Shown here piece after piece: positions 34,901 through 43,453 of a stretch of 64,000 nt of DNA (the first letter of the stretch is position 1; each line of letters opens with the position of its first letter). This stretch comes from Pseudomonas tensinigenes. GTDB lineage: Bacteria; Pseudomonadota; Gammaproteobacteria; Pseudomonadales; Pseudomonadaceae. The notes below the pieces were generated by a model. It had not been told where the DNA came from. It worked only from the letters and a program-made list of their open reading frames with translations, and searched no databases. A program made the position numbers and the translations under genes. The stretch is from assembly GCF_014268445.2 (NCBI RefSeq), contig NZ_CP077089.1, positions 2,225,501 to 2,289,500 on the forward strand. The letters run 5' to 3'.

Positions 34901-36718
34901 CGCCCGGTCATAGCGCAACAGCAGCGAACGCCCGGCGCCGTTGTCCAGCCGCTGCACCCGGTCAGAGCGATCGCGCTGCACCGTCAGACGATTGCCATAG
35001 GCATCGCTGATCGCCGTCAGTCGTCCTGCGCGAAAGTGATAGAACCGCGCCGTTTCCCCGGCCAGCGCGAGGATCAGTTCTTCCGGCTCATCACCCAGAA
35101 AGATCGCCGCCCGCGACAGGCTGTTGTGAATCGACGGTCGCTCAATACTCGGCAGCGGAAAACGGGTACGGCGGTTTTCATGGTCGACCCAAACAACCAC
35201 ATCAGCGAAAAACTCCAGCCGATGCGCCAGCGAATGGCTCCAGCCAAACCCCAACCCGACATCAATCTCGACGGCGCTCGAGCGATACAACCGCGTGAAC
35301 TCAAACGGCAACACGCCATCGAGCACGGCATCAGTCAGGGTCAGCAGTTCCTCGCCAGTGACCATCGACACCGGACAACCGTTGGTGCAGGTACGCGGCA
35401 CGCAATCAGCGCTGTCGCCGTTGGGGTTTTTCGACTGATCCGGCGAGTCGTCATGCGGCTCATGCCGCTCGATCCGGCTCGAACCGCCAGACTTGTCCCG
35501 CACAACAGGCGCCGGATTCGGCACAGTCAACACCAGCGAATCGGCCTGACGAATGTTCAGCGGTATCGCCGGTGTCGGTTTCAACTCAACGTCACGCACA
35601 TTGAGCATCAGCGGCTTCAAAACGCTGGCATGCCGCGTCAAATCCGCCGAGGACGTCAGTTCGGCCAAGCGCAACGCCGACGCCGCCAGCCATTCTCGAG
35701 CCCGGGGGGACTTGATCTTCGCCAGCACCTTGCTGCTCAAGCGCACCGGCACGCCGATGCCACCCGACAACCCCATCAGCAGAAAACTGACCAGCAGCTC
35801 GGCCCGAACCTCGGCCACCACTTCGGCCAGATACTGCGGCGGCAGCATCTTCAGCCAACTGGTAAACGCGGCCAGATAAATGAACAGCAACGGTTCGTCA
35901 CTGAGGACCAGCAAGCCGTTGGCAATGGCGTCGCTGGAGGCATTCAGTAACGCCTCAAGCTCGGCCTCGCTGAGGTATTCCAGAAGCTTTTCGCTGTTGG
36001 CCTGCAGGTCGGCGAGGAGGGCGAATACCTGTTTAATGTCGTCCCAGACTCCATTCAGGGCTTTCTCGAACCCGCGCCAGTCGGCCTGCTGCAACTGACC
36101 GTACCGGTCAAGAAACCCGGCGCTGGAAAACTCCGTCCACTGTGGTTGAAACCCTGCCCACTCAGCGCGCAGCCAGCCTTCCAGGCCTGCAATGACGCCT
36201 TCATAAGAGGCATACAGCGCACGCACATGGTCGGTGGACACATCGGGAAAGAAGGTGATGCGATAACGCTGGCCCCGATCGCAATCAGTCACCTGCAGAA
36301 TGCCGCTGGGGCCAATGGTGTACTGCAGTGGTTCGCCGAAAGTCAGCACGCCGCCGACGTCGGCAAGCACCGGTTCGAGCGTCACCGGCGTATCGCCGAT
36401 CGGCACGAACCGCGCGGCCTCGAACATATGCACCAGCGTCAGCGACCCGCTGGCCGAGCACATGACCACCGATGAACTGAGCGGTTGGCGCGACTTGATC
36501 GGCGCGCTGAGGCGCACGTCGTTGCCGACGGTGAAGACCTGCTCGACATCCAGCGCGGTGCCTGTCCAGAACTGCTCGGCCCAGGCGTCGTAGTGGTTCA
36601 GGCACAGGCGGAATTCGCGGATCAGGTGTTCGAAGTCCGGCTCGTCCGGGTTCAAAGCAGCAACAACGAGCAGGCCGATGCTGTTGTTCAGGGCCAGCAG
36701 CCGATCGGTTGGAAGCAT
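31943..36718 (-). CDS. Rhs polymorphic toxin with ParB-like C-terminal tip
   Basis: A 1591-residue Rhs/YD-repeat protein. Residues 1 to about 440 are a helical N-terminal region without PAAR motif or signal peptide. The Rhs entry segment NGCPVSMVTGEELL is near 444, YD repeats run from about 575 to 1400, and the core ends with RYLTPDPIKLAGG and the self-cleavage-type motif NPTGWVDPLGL (to residue 1450). The last 141 residues are a variable, AT-rich tip with DPIDVIEHDGNLYILDGHHR, resembling the ParB/Srx-like nuclease fold found in polymorphic toxins. The core shell would enclose the tip. No VgrG, adaptor or type VI gene is in the window, so the export route is unknown. Confidence 0.9.
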   Translation of the reverse strand: MLPTDRLLALNNSIGLLVVAALNPDEPDFEHLIREFRLCLNHYDAWAEQFWTGTALDVEQVFTVGNDVRLSAPIKSRQPLSSSVVMCSASGSLTLVHMFEAARFVPIGDTPVTLEPVLADVGGVLTFGEPLQYTIGPSGILQVTDCDRGQRYRITFFPDVSTDHVRALYASYEGVIAGLEGWLRAEWAGFQPQWTEFSSAGFLDRYGQLQQADWRGFEKALNGVWDDIKQVFALLADLQANSEKLLEYLSEAELEALLNASSDAIANGLLVLSDEPLLFIYLAAFTSWLKMLPPQYLAEVVAEVRAELLVSFLLMGLSGGIGVPVRLSSKVLAKIKSPRAREWLAASALRLAELTSSADLTRHASVLKPLMLNVRDVELKPTPAIPLNIRQADSLVLTVPNPAPVVRDKSGGSSRIERHEPHDDSPDQSKNPNGDSADCVPRTCTNGCPVSMVTGEELLTLTDAVLDGVLPFEFTRLYRSSAVEIDVGLGFGWSHSLAHRLEFFADVVVWVDHENRRTRFPLPSIERPSIHNSLSRAAIFLGDEPEELILALAGETARFYHFRAGRLTAISDAYGNRLTVQRDRSDRVQRLDNGAGRSLLLRYDRAQLLGVDYQVFQNAEWVTEQALVSYRYDAYQHLIEASNAVGDSERYDYDDAHVILQRQLAGGASFFWEWERSGKAARCVRHWASFSQMDTRYVWNDDGSVAVHYVDGTEEVYVHDERARLVRKVEADGGEQLKAYDSSGRLIAEQDALGAVTEYRYDEVGRLIALIPPDEAPTSYEYRNGFLHKRSRGDAVWIYRRNAEGDVTEAVDPDGQVTHYYYDTRGQLLSIRYPDSSRHRLVWNALGQLIEETLPDGGVRRFSYDALGRRTTTADEHGAVTRQHWDAVGRLIQTIFPTGSTRAYSYGAYGQVTAERDELGRITRYEYDDDLHLVSRRINPDGTRVQYRYDHAQLLLTEIENESGEKYRLDYTPTGLIRQESGFDGRLTAYAYDLNGHLLEKTEFGDDGSCLLTAYERDAAGRLLAKTLPDGIKVSYQYDRLGRLIGVDDGQQHPLAFEYDRQDRLITEHQGWGTLRYSYDACGQLQRMRLPDNSKLDYHYAKGGALAAIDLNGASLTRHVYQSGREQQRQQGLLLSEYAYDDQGRLLAHTVGHQHDSLYRRDYAYSANGNLAHIADTRHGQRTYGYDALDRLIRVRHSRDELPEFFAHDPAGNLLMQDRPGPSQIKGNRLLMQGDRHYDYDAFGNLIRERRGSGQKLVTEYRYDCQHRLIGLTRPDGQTATYAYDAFGRRIRKTVNGETTEFFWQGDHLVAESSENEYRSYVYEPGTFRPLALLDGKGPKKACPFYYQLDHLGTPQELTDYSGDIVWSAQYDAYGKVAALTLAGEDYLNQPLRFQGQYFDGESGLHYNRHRYYDPRLGRYLTPDPIKLAGGLNQYQYVPNPTGWVDPLGLNSNCPPPNKPGCEVPGGSDGVKVDEGEPKLPEIAHNIDPKTLKRIHTIEGKTSTKKVEDYKNKMRNGYDPEDPIDVIEHDGNLYILDGHHRAAAARQTSTNVTIKLITDLIKYDRTLNSIEDVIESANNVGLDRLEHRRRR

Positions 36719-36961
36719 TCGCAGTTCTCGCGCACATCAAAAAGGTGCGAGGACTTTGCGGGGGATCAATCAGGAAAGAAGTCGGGCGAGTAGGCGATGT
36801 CTGTAGGATGTTTCGCTAAATACTTGCGAGTCGTTCATCGCTGCAACGGACATTGCCCGTTGCTCAATGTCCGTCGTGCTCGTTATGCTGCTGAACCCTT
36901 TAATCAGATCCGCGTAGCGGCGCCAACCGTGCCGCCCGGGATGTCTTTGTTAACGGATCCG

Positions 36962-37660
36962 ATGATGAATGCACCGCTGAAGGCGTTCGGCCCGATCAAG
37001 GCCGTGATTTTCGATATGGACGGTTTGCTGCTGGATACCGAGGGCATTTACACCGAAGTCACCTCGCTGATTGCCCAGCGTTACGGGCGCACCTTCGACT
37101 GGAGCATCAAGCAGAACATCATTGGTCGTGGGGCCAACGATCTGGCGAACTACGTGGTGCAGGCGCTGGATCTGCCGATCACCGCCGAAGAGTTTCTGGT
37201 GATCCGTGAGCCACTAATGCGCGAGCGTTTCCCCACCGCGCAAGCGATGCCGGGTGCCGAGGAACTGATTCGCCATCTCAAGGCGCACAACATCCCGATT
37301 GCCGTGGGTACCAGTTCCTCGCGTCAGTCGTTCGGCCAGAAAACCACGCTGCACCGCGACTGGTTCGCGCTGTTCGATTTCATTGTCACGGCAGACGATC
37401 CGGAAGTCGGCGCGGCCAAACCGGCGCCGGATATCTTTCTGACCGCTGCCCGACGCTTGGGCGTGGCACCTGAGGATTGCCTGGTGTTCGAGGATTCACC
37501 GTTCGGTGTGACCGCCGCGAAAGCCGCCGGCATGACTGCGATCGCCATCCCCGATGCCGCCATGGCCGATGAAAAGTACGCACACGCTGACGGGATTCTT
37601 CGCACGCTGAAAGCGTTTACCCCGAGTGCTTGCGGCTTGCCTGCGCTGGAATGGGCGTAA
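36962..37660 (+). CDS. HAD-IA phosphatase, HDHD1/pseudouridine-phosphatase-like
   Basis: A 232-residue haloacid-dehalogenase-superfamily hydrolase. Motif I is VIFDMDGLLLDTEG (nucleophile Asp and general acid Asp), motif II AVGTSSSRQSF, and motifs III and IV are in AAKPAPDIFL and CLVFEDSPFGVTAAKAAGM. A helical cap domain lies between motifs I and II. The family dephosphorylates small sugar or nucleotide phosphates; the substrate is not deducible. The start is uncertain: 36962 is used (ACGGA upstream), with 36941 and 36965 also in frame. It is divergent from the Rhs gene. Confidence 0.85.
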   Translation: MMNAPLKAFGPIKAVIFDMDGLLLDTEGIYTEVTSLIAQRYGRTFDWSIKQNIIGRGANDLANYVVQALDLPITAEEFLVIREPLMRERFPTAQAMPGAEELIRHLKAHNIPIAVGTSSSRQSFGQKTTLHRDWFALFDFIVTADDPEVGAAKPAPDIFLTAARRLGVAPEDCLVFEDSPFGVTAAKAAGMTAIAIPDAAMADEKYAHADGILRTLKAFTPSACGLPALEWA

Positions 37661-37671
37661 ACATCTGACAC

Positions 37672-37714
37672 AAAAAAACGCCGCCCCTGGGTAACAAGAG
37701 GGGCGGCGTTTTTC
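37672..37714. terminator. bidirectional terminator between HAD and SDR genes
   Basis: AAAACGCCGCCCCT and AGGGGCGGCGTTTT flank a ten-base loop, with A and T tracts on the two sides. Confidence 0.9.
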
Positions 37715-37734
37715 GTTCAGTCGACTCAGATAAA

Positions 37735-38481
37735 TCAGGCGCCGAAACCACCGTCGATGGTCAGGCTGGCACCGGTTATGTAGCCGGCTTCCGGACCTGC
37801 CAGATAGGCGACGAAACTGGCGATTTCTTCGGCTTTACCGTAACGACCGACGGCCATCAGCGGAATCAGGCTTTCGGCGAAATCACCGTGCGCCGGGTTC
37901 ATGTCGGTGTCGACCGGGCCAGGTTGCACGTTGTTGACGGTGATGCCGCGTGGGCCGAGGTCGCGGGCCAGACCTTTGGTCAAACCGACCAGCGCCGATT
38001 TGCTCATCGCATACACACCGCCACCGGCGAAGGGCATGCGGTCGGCGTTGGTGCTGCCGATGTTGATGATGCGCGCGCCTTCGCCCATGTGCTTGGCAGC
38101 TTCCTGCGAGGCGATGAAGACGCTGCGAATGTTGATCGCTACGGTCTGGTCGAAGTCTTCGAGTTTGAATTCTTCCAGTGGAGCAACGGCCAGCACGCCA
38201 GCGTTGTTGACCAGAATGTCGAGGCGGCCAAAGGCTTCAACCGTGGCGCCGACCGCGTGGCGGATGGCAGCGGCATCGGCGCTGTCAGCCTTGATCGCCA
38301 AGGCTTTACCGCCGTTGGCGGTGATGCTGTTCTGCAACTCTTCGGCTTTCGCGGCGGAGCTGACGTAAGTGAAGGCTACTGCAGCGCCTTCAGCGGCCAG
38401 ACGTTTGACGATGGCAGCGCCGATACCACGGGAACCGCCTTGAATCAGAGCGACTTTGCCGCTGAGGTGTTGAGTGGTCAT
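37735..38481 (-). CDS. SDR-family NAD(P)-dependent oxidoreductase
   Basis: A 248-residue classical short-chain dehydrogenase, FabG-like. The cofactor loop GGSRGIGAAI is near residue 15, NNAG near 88, and the catalytic Ser/Tyr/Lys are seen in INIGSTNADR and YAMSKSA (Tyr about 152). The C-terminal ITGASLTIDGGFGA is typical. The position after the second strand (TYVSSAAKAEE) suggests NADP preference. The substrate is unknown. It is divergently transcribed from a LysR gene 126 bp away, its likely regulator. Confidence 0.9.
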   Translation of the reverse strand: MTTQHLSGKVALIQGGSRGIGAAIVKRLAAEGAAVAFTYVSSAAKAEELQNSITANGGKALAIKADSADAAAIRHAVGATVEAFGRLDILVNNAGVLAVAPLEEFKLEDFDQTVAINIRSVFIASQEAAKHMGEGARIINIGSTNADRMPFAGGGVYAMSKSALVGLTKGLARDLGPRGITVNNVQPGPVDTDMNPAHGDFAESLIPLMAVGRYGKAEEIASFVAYLAGPEAGYITGASLTIDGGFGA

Positions 38482-38607
38482 GTTCGATCTCCAAACTGTT
38501 CAAGGCGAAATGCCTTGGTATTGGTGCCGAGTATCGGCGTGGTATCGACAACTGTGTAGACCATGATTGCTATAGTCTGTGTAAACCAGAAGTTTATAGT
38601 GACGATC

Positions 38608-39534
38608 ATGGAAACCTTCAGCAGCATTGAATGCTTCGTGCGCAGCGCCGAAGTCGGCAGCTTTGCCGAGGCCGCGCGACGCTTGAGTCTGACCCCGGCG
38701 GCAGTCGGCAAAAGCGTGGCCAAACTCGAGGTTAGGCTCGGCGTGCGGCTGTTCCAGCGTAGTACACGCAGCCTGACGCTGACCGAGGCCGGGCAACTTT
38801 TCCTCGATCAGGTGAGTGGCAGTTTGACGACCATTCAAAACGCCGTGGCCAATCTGTCCAGTGTTGAAGGGCTGCCGGCGGGAACGCTGAAAGTCAGCAT
38901 GGGCGCAGCATTTGGCTGTCTGCATATCGTGCCGATGCTCGGTGAGTTCCTGCGACGATATCCGGCGATTAATCCGGACTGGCATTTCGATAATCGACAG
39001 GTCGATCTGATCGCCCAGGGCTTTGATGCGGCCATCGGTGGCGGTTTCGAATTGCCGCAAGGCGTGATCGCACGCAAGTTGAGCCCGGCGCACCGGATAT
39101 TGGTCGCGTCCACCGACTATTTACAGGCCAATCCCGAGATCATCGAACCGGACGACCTCAGCCATCACGACGGCATTCTGATCCGCTCGCCGCAAACCGG
39201 ACGCGTGCGTTCCTGGCAATTGACCGGACGTAATCCACAGAACTGTCAGCCGTTGATGCTCAAGGCGCGAATGACCATGAGTGATTCCGAGGCGGCTTGC
39301 AGGACGGCGGCACAAGGCTTGGGGATTGCGCTAGTGAGCATGCCGTTTGCGGTGGGCTATCTGGAGGCGGGGACGTTGCAGCGAGTGCTGCCGGACTGGT
39401 TTGTTGATGATGGCAATATTTCGATTTACTACGCCGAGCATAAATTGTTGCCGGGCAAGACTCGGGCGTTTGTGGATTTTTTGATTGAGCAGTTTGCCGA
39501 GAGAGGGTTGGCGCGGCGGTTCAGTGCGATTTGA
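38608..39534 (+). CDS. LysR-family transcriptional regulator
   Basis: A 308-residue regulator. The winged helix-turn-helix lies at residues 3-60 (SSIECFVRSAEVGSFAEAAR, then KLEVRLGVRLFQRSTR). The periplasmic-binding-like effector domain follows from about 90. It belongs to the CrgA/YafC-like branch judging by the ATLSSVEG-type linker and the ISIYYAEHKLLPGKTRAFVDF end. The start METFSS at 38608 is standard for the family. It probably controls the divergent SDR gene and itself through the 126-bp gap. Confidence 0.9.
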   Translation: METFSSIECFVRSAEVGSFAEAARRLSLTPAAVGKSVAKLEVRLGVRLFQRSTRSLTLTEAGQLFLDQVSGSLTTIQNAVANLSSVEGLPAGTLKVSMGAAFGCLHIVPMLGEFLRRYPAINPDWHFDNRQVDLIAQGFDAAIGGGFELPQGVIARKLSPAHRILVASTDYLQANPEIIEPDDLSHHDGILIRSPQTGRVRSWQLTGRNPQNCQPLMLKARMTMSDSEAACRTAAQGLGIALVSMPFAVGYLEAGTLQRVLPDWFVDDGNISIYYAEHKLLPGKTRAFVDFLIEQFAERGLARRFSAI

Positions 39535-39558
39535 ACAAGGCTTTAGACCGAGTCGCTG

Positions 39559-39629
39559 CCTTCGCGAGCAGGCTCGCTCCCACATTTGGAATGCATTTCC
39601 CCTGTGGGAGCGAGCCTGCTCGCGAATGG
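39559..39629. repeat. REP inverted pair, family A, short-spacer form
   Basis: TTCGCGAGCAGGCTCGCTCC, spacer with ATTTGGAATGCATTTCC, then GTGGGAGCGAGCCTGCTCGC. It lies between the convergent LysR and racemase genes. Confidence 0.9.
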
Positions 39630-39654
39630 AGCGACTCGGTCTCCGATGATGAAT

Positions 39655-40383
39655 TCAGCGGGCAAACCGCCCCGGCCAGCCAATAATGTTCTTCGGCCGT
39701 GGCGTCGCGTAAGTCCGCACTTTCGAGGTTGATAACTTCAGTCGAACCAGCGATTCCGCAATCGTCACCGCCGCCGTCACCCCATCCACCACCGGCACGC
39801 CGGTACGTCGACGAATCTGCTCATCGAGCCCGGCCATGCCACCGCAACCCAGGCAGATCACCTCGGCTTTGTCCTGCGTCACCGCCAGTTCAGCCTGATG
39901 CACGATGGCTTCCAGTGCGCGCTGCGGTTCGTGCTCCAGCTCCAGAACGGCCAGCCCGCTGGCCCGTACCGAGGCACACCGATCCCACAGACCGGACAAT
40001 TTCAGCCGATCCTCAATTAACGGCACGGTGCGATCCAGCGTGGTCACCACCGAATAGGCATGGCCGAGAAACATCGCCGTACTCGCTGCTGCATCGGTGA
40101 TATCCACCACCGGCACATTGAGCAATTCCTGCAAACCTTCACGACCATGCTCGCCGTAACCGGCCTGAATCACCGCATCGAACGGCTGATCGTAGGACAT
40201 CACCCGATCCATCACCGCGATGGCCGCCAGATAGCTTTCGAAGTTGCCTTCAATCGAATCGGCGCCGAAGTACGGCGTCAAACCGACGATTTCGGTTCCG
40301 GGTGAAGCGACAGCCTGCGCCGAGCGGGCGATGGCCTCGGTGATGGATTCGGTGGTGTTGACGTTGACCACGAGAATACGCAT
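39655..40383 (-). CDS. hydantoin/Asp-Glu racemase family protein
   Basis: A 242-residue protein of the aspartate/glutamate/hydantoin racemase family. The N-terminal phosphate-loop-like segment is VVNVNTTESITEAIA. One catalytic Cys is expected near ITDAAAS/QAGYGEH in the first half (Gly replaces Cys here), and the other is clear in VICLGCGGMAG (about residue 180). The next gene upstream on the same strand is an NCS1 permease, so the pair probably takes up and racemises a hydantoin or allantoin. Loss of the first Cys would be unusual and should be checked by alignment. Confidence 0.82.
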   Translation of the reverse strand: MRILVVNVNTTESITEAIARSAQAVASPGTEIVGLTPYFGADSIEGNFESYLAAIAVMDRVMSYDQPFDAVIQAGYGEHGREGLQELLNVPVVDITDAAASTAMFLGHAYSVVTTLDRTVPLIEDRLKLSGLWDRCASVRASGLAVLELEHEPQRALEAIVHQAELAVTQDKAEVICLGCGGMAGLDEQIRRRTGVPVVDGVTAAVTIAESLVRLKLSTSKVRTYATPRPKNIIGWPGRFAR

Positions 40384-40438
40384 GGGGAAATCCTTATAGC
40401 GGGCAGTTCGGCGGCCCGAAGTCCGGGCCGCGAGGGAG

Positions 40439-41977
40439 TTAATGGCAGACGTTGTCGACAGCGATCGATTCGCCGCTGATGTCGGCGTAGTGCGGCTGGC
40501 GCTTGGCGATGATCAGGTAGAGCATTCCGGCGATGCCGGCACCGATCAGCCAGGAGAACGGCGAGACGCTGTGGAAACCGGGAACCAGTGCCAGGACGAT
40601 GGCGATCAGCGCCGCAGGAATAAACGCCGCCACCGCACGGAAATTGATTCCTCGGCTGTAGTAATAAGCGCCGTTGGGATCTTCGCTGTAGAGCTGCGGT
40701 ACGTTGATCCGACCTTTGCGGATCAGCCAATAGTCGACCATGATCACGCCGTACAACGGGCCGAGCAGGGCGCCGAGGCCGGACAGGAAGTACACGATCA
40801 CCAGCGGGCTGTTGTAGAGGTTCCACGGCAGGATCAGCACGGCGATGGTCGCGCTGATCAGCCCGGCGCGGCGGAACGTCAGGTACTTCGGCGCCAGGTT
40901 GCTCAGCACGAAGGCCGGGGCGACGAAGTTGGCCATGATGTTCACCGCGACGGTGACAATCAGGAATGCCAGGCAGCCGAGCACCAGGAAGAAGGTGTTG
41001 GGAATCGAGGCGATGATCTCGGTCGGGCTTTCGATGATCCGGCCATTGATCTGAAATTGCGCACCGCACAGCAGGACGGTAATTGCGGCGAACACCAGAA
41101 TATTCACCGGCAAACCCCAGAAGTTTCCTACCTTGATGGTCTTGCGGCACGGCGAAGAGCGGGCGAAGTCGCAGAAATTCAGAATCAGCGTGCCGTAGAT
41201 CGCCAGCCACAACGCGCCGCCGGCAAAGATGTTGCGCCACATCTCGCCTCCGGTCAGTGGTTCGCGAGTCGACCAGGCGATGGTCGCGTTGGCCTGGAAG
41301 TACATCCACGCGGCCAGCGCGGCGACCGTCAGTAAAATCACCGGCCCGGCAAAGGCTTCGTAACGGCGGACCATCTCCATGCCGTAGGCGAGAATCGCCA
41401 GCTGCACGAACCAGATTGCCACGAAGCACACCCAGCCCAAGGTCGATAGCCCGAGAATCGAATCGTGGTCATATTCGGCGAGGCCGGGATGCACTGCGGT
41501 GAGCAGTACACGGAAAACCACCGACGCCAGATACGTCTGAATGCCGAACCAGGCGATGGCGATAACCGCCCGGATCAGTGCAGGAATTTGCGCGCCGTGG
41601 ATGCCGAAACTGATCCGGCTGATCACCGGAAACGGCACGCCGGTTTTCTGCCCCATGTAGCCGGACAGGTTCATGAAGAAGTACACCAGCGCCGCGCCAA
41701 TCCCCAGCGACAGCAGAATCTGCCAGCCACCCAGGCCAAGGGCGTAAAGGCCGATGGCGAACGAGTAGTTAGCAATGTTGTGCACATCGTTGGTCCACAG
41801 GGCGAAGATGCTGTATTTGCCCCAGCGCCGACCTTCGGCCTTGGTTGGCGCCAGGTCGCTGTTGTGCAGGCGGGGGCTCAGTTGTAACGGCTCGGTAAGC
41901 CCTTCATCGGGTAACGGCTGGTCGAGGGCAGAGGCGGGCAGATTCAGCGCGATGTTATTGGAGAGACTTGTACGCAT
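40439..41977 (-). CDS. NCS1-family nucleobase/hydantoin:cation symporter
   Basis: A 512-residue inner-membrane carrier with about 12 helices. The NCS1 signature region FALWTNDVHNIANYSFAIG lies near residue 70. Hydrophobic helices follow to residue 500, and the C-terminal tail is cytoplasmic. The family includes Mhp1 (hydantoin), PucI (allantoin) and CodB (cytosine); the racemase partner favours hydantoin or allantoin. The start at 41977 (MRTSLSNNIALNL) has AGGAG about 10 bases upstream; an ATG 14 codons before it is weaker. No hydantoinase is nearby. A perfect palindrome upstream may be its operator. Confidence 0.88.
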   Translation of the reverse strand: MRTSLSNNIALNLPASALDQPLPDEGLTEPLQLSPRLHNSDLAPTKAEGRRWGKYSIFALWTNDVHNIANYSFAIGLYALGLGGWQILLSLGIGAALVYFFMNLSGYMGQKTGVPFPVISRISFGIHGAQIPALIRAVIAIAWFGIQTYLASVVFRVLLTAVHPGLAEYDHDSILGLSTLGWVCFVAIWFVQLAILAYGMEMVRRYEAFAGPVILLTVAALAAWMYFQANATIAWSTREPLTGGEMWRNIFAGGALWLAIYGTLILNFCDFARSSPCRKTIKVGNFWGLPVNILVFAAITVLLCGAQFQINGRIIESPTEIIASIPNTFFLVLGCLAFLIVTVAVNIMANFVAPAFVLSNLAPKYLTFRRAGLISATIAVLILPWNLYNSPLVIVYFLSGLGALLGPLYGVIMVDYWLIRKGRINVPQLYSEDPNGAYYYSRGINFRAVAAFIPAALIAIVLALVPGFHSVSPFSWLIGAGIAGMLYLIIAKRQPHYADISGESIAVDNVCH

Positions 41978-42440
41978 TCCGGCAGGCTCCTGATGTTCAG
42001 GGCCGCGATGACTGTGCATGAGCCGTCAGGCTCGACAAATCTTCGTCGCGGCCAGCAAACATCACTGGTTACGGGGCATCTGCAGCCTGTACGGGATAGG
42101 GCGCTTCAGGCTTGCGGATCGAAAGTGTTTATGTTTTGCAGTTTTGTATACAAAACATGTATGCACTAAAGCCAGATTTGTGCCAATTGCTGATCTATGC
42201 GCAGCGCTACTCATTTCGAAAAGTTATCGGAGCGTGTTAAGTCTTTGAAAATAAGTGCTTAAAAATTGACCGGTCGAACAAGTATTTATTTTTTGGTGGG
42301 GGATTTTGATGGCGGGCGGAGGCGAGGGGTTTCTGGCGGCGATGTAACTTTTCAGGGCGCTGAAAGTAAAAAGTGCACACATAAATGGCACTGATGGTGA
42401 CATTCGTGTGTACACCTTTTTAAGGTCGTGCATGTGCAGA
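41978..42440. other. 463-bp intergenic region upstream of the NCS1 gene
   Basis: No gene is supported. The segment 42110-42260 is AT-rich and holds the palindrome at 42141-42156. Promoters for the NCS1/racemase operon must lie here, since cysH reads the same way and ends at 42555. Confidence 0.5.
42141..42156. promoter_or_regulatory. 16-bp perfect palindrome, candidate GntR-type operator
   Basis: GTTTTGTATACAAAAC lies about 165 bp before the NCS1 start. The TTGTATACAA core is of the kind bound by GntR/FCD and HutC-like repressors. No regulator gene is adjacent, so the binding protein would act from elsewhere. Confidence 0.6.
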
Positions 42441-42538
42441 ATGTGGGAGCGAGCCTGCTCGCGAATACGTTGGATCAGTCAACGAAGATGTCGATTCAGA
42501 CTACGCATTCGCGAGCAGGCTCGCTCCCACAGGGGGGG
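42441..42538. repeat. REP inverted pair, family A, long-spacer form
   Basis: GTGGGAGCGAGCCTGCTCGC and GCGAGCAGGCTCGCTCCCAC about 48 bp apart, then a run of eight G. It follows the cysH stop (minus strand). Confidence 0.9.
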
Positions 42539-42554
42539 GCACTGGAATTGGTTA

Positions 42555-43289
42555 TCAGGCCTTGCTAATGATATTCCCCGCATGCAACCCGCATTCTTTC
42601 TGCGTCGCTTCTTCCCACCACCAGCGACCTTCGCGCTCGTGCTGATTCGGCAGGACCGGGCGGGTGCACGGTTCGCAGCCGATGCTGATAAAGCCGCGCT
42701 CATGCAGGCTGTTGTACGGCAGCTCGAGCATGCGGATGTAACCCCAGATCTCTTCGCTGGTCATCTGCGCCAGCGGGTTGAACTTGTACAGTGTGCGCTC
42801 CGGGGTGGAGAACGCGGTATCGATTTCCATCACCGCCACGGCGCTACGAGTGCCCGGGCTCTGGTCGCGGCGCTGGCCGGTTGCCCAGGCGTTGACGGCG
42901 GACAGTTTGCGCCGCAAAGGTTCGATCTTGCGGATGCCGCAACATTCGCCATGACCGTCCTTGTAGAAGCTGAACAGGCCTTTTTCCTTCACGAACGGTT
43001 CGAGTTTCGTGTAGTCCGGCGACACCAGCTCAATGTCGATCTTGTAGTGCTCGCGCACCTGATCGATGAAGCGGTAAGTCTCCGGGTGCAGGCGGCCAGT
43101 GTCGAGGCTGAACACCTTGACGTTCTTGTTGAGCTTCCAGGCCATGTCCACCAGCACCACATCCTCGGCGCCGCTGAAAGATATCCACAATTCATCGCCG
43201 AACTCGGCAAACGCGAGTTTGAGGATGTCTTGCGCGGATTTATTGGCATAGGTCGTGGCGAGTTCCACGACGTCGAACGTTGCACTCAT
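42555..43289 (-). CDS. cysH: adenylyl-sulfate (APS) reductase
   Basis: A 244-residue assimilatory sulfate reductase that converts APS to sulfite in cysteine synthesis. Besides the catalytic Cys in KECGLHAG at the C-terminus, it has the four-Cys iron-sulfur set, [10 protein letters not shown] (about 140) and [10 protein letters not shown] (about 225). This marks the [4Fe-4S] APS-using type rather than the enterobacterial PAPS reductase. The substrate loop [13 protein letters not shown] is near residue 40. It is divergent from thrH with 164 bp between. Confidence 0.96.
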   Translation of the reverse strand: MSATFDVVELATTYANKSAQDILKLAFAEFGDELWISFSGAEDVVLVDMAWKLNKNVKVFSLDTGRLHPETYRFIDQVREHYKIDIELVSPDYTKLEPFVKEKGLFSFYKDGHGECCGIRKIEPLRRKLSAVNAWATGQRRDQSPGTRSAVAVMEIDTAFSTPERTLYKFNPLAQMTSEEIWGYIRMLELPYNSLHERGFISIGCEPCTRPVLPNQHEREGRWWWEEATQKECGLHAGNIISKA

Positions 43290-43453
43290 CAGGGCGGCTT
43301 CCTACAGGTCGGTGGCGCTGGGCGCTCTATATGGGGCCGATGGTAACAAAAAGCTGCGAGGCTCGGGGCGCGCTGTGCGTTGCGCGCCTGCTTTTGAGTC
43401 GCTAGAGTTCGGCCTCGCTCGACTCAAATAATCAATACAAACGGGAGTGTCTT

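Noticed and set aside
33326..35950. 874-codon open frame on the plus strand opposite the Rhs gene
   Set aside because: It is the exact antisense of the YD-repeat region, whose biased codons leave stops out of the opposite frame. Its translation is repetitive Val/Ala/Gly without domain features, and the minus strand matches Rhs throughout.
31518..36718. Possibility that the Rhs locus is part of a prophage or a type VI cluster
   Set aside because: No phage structural, integrase, VgrG, Hcp or PAAR gene is present on either side; flanking genes are ordinary chromosomal ones.
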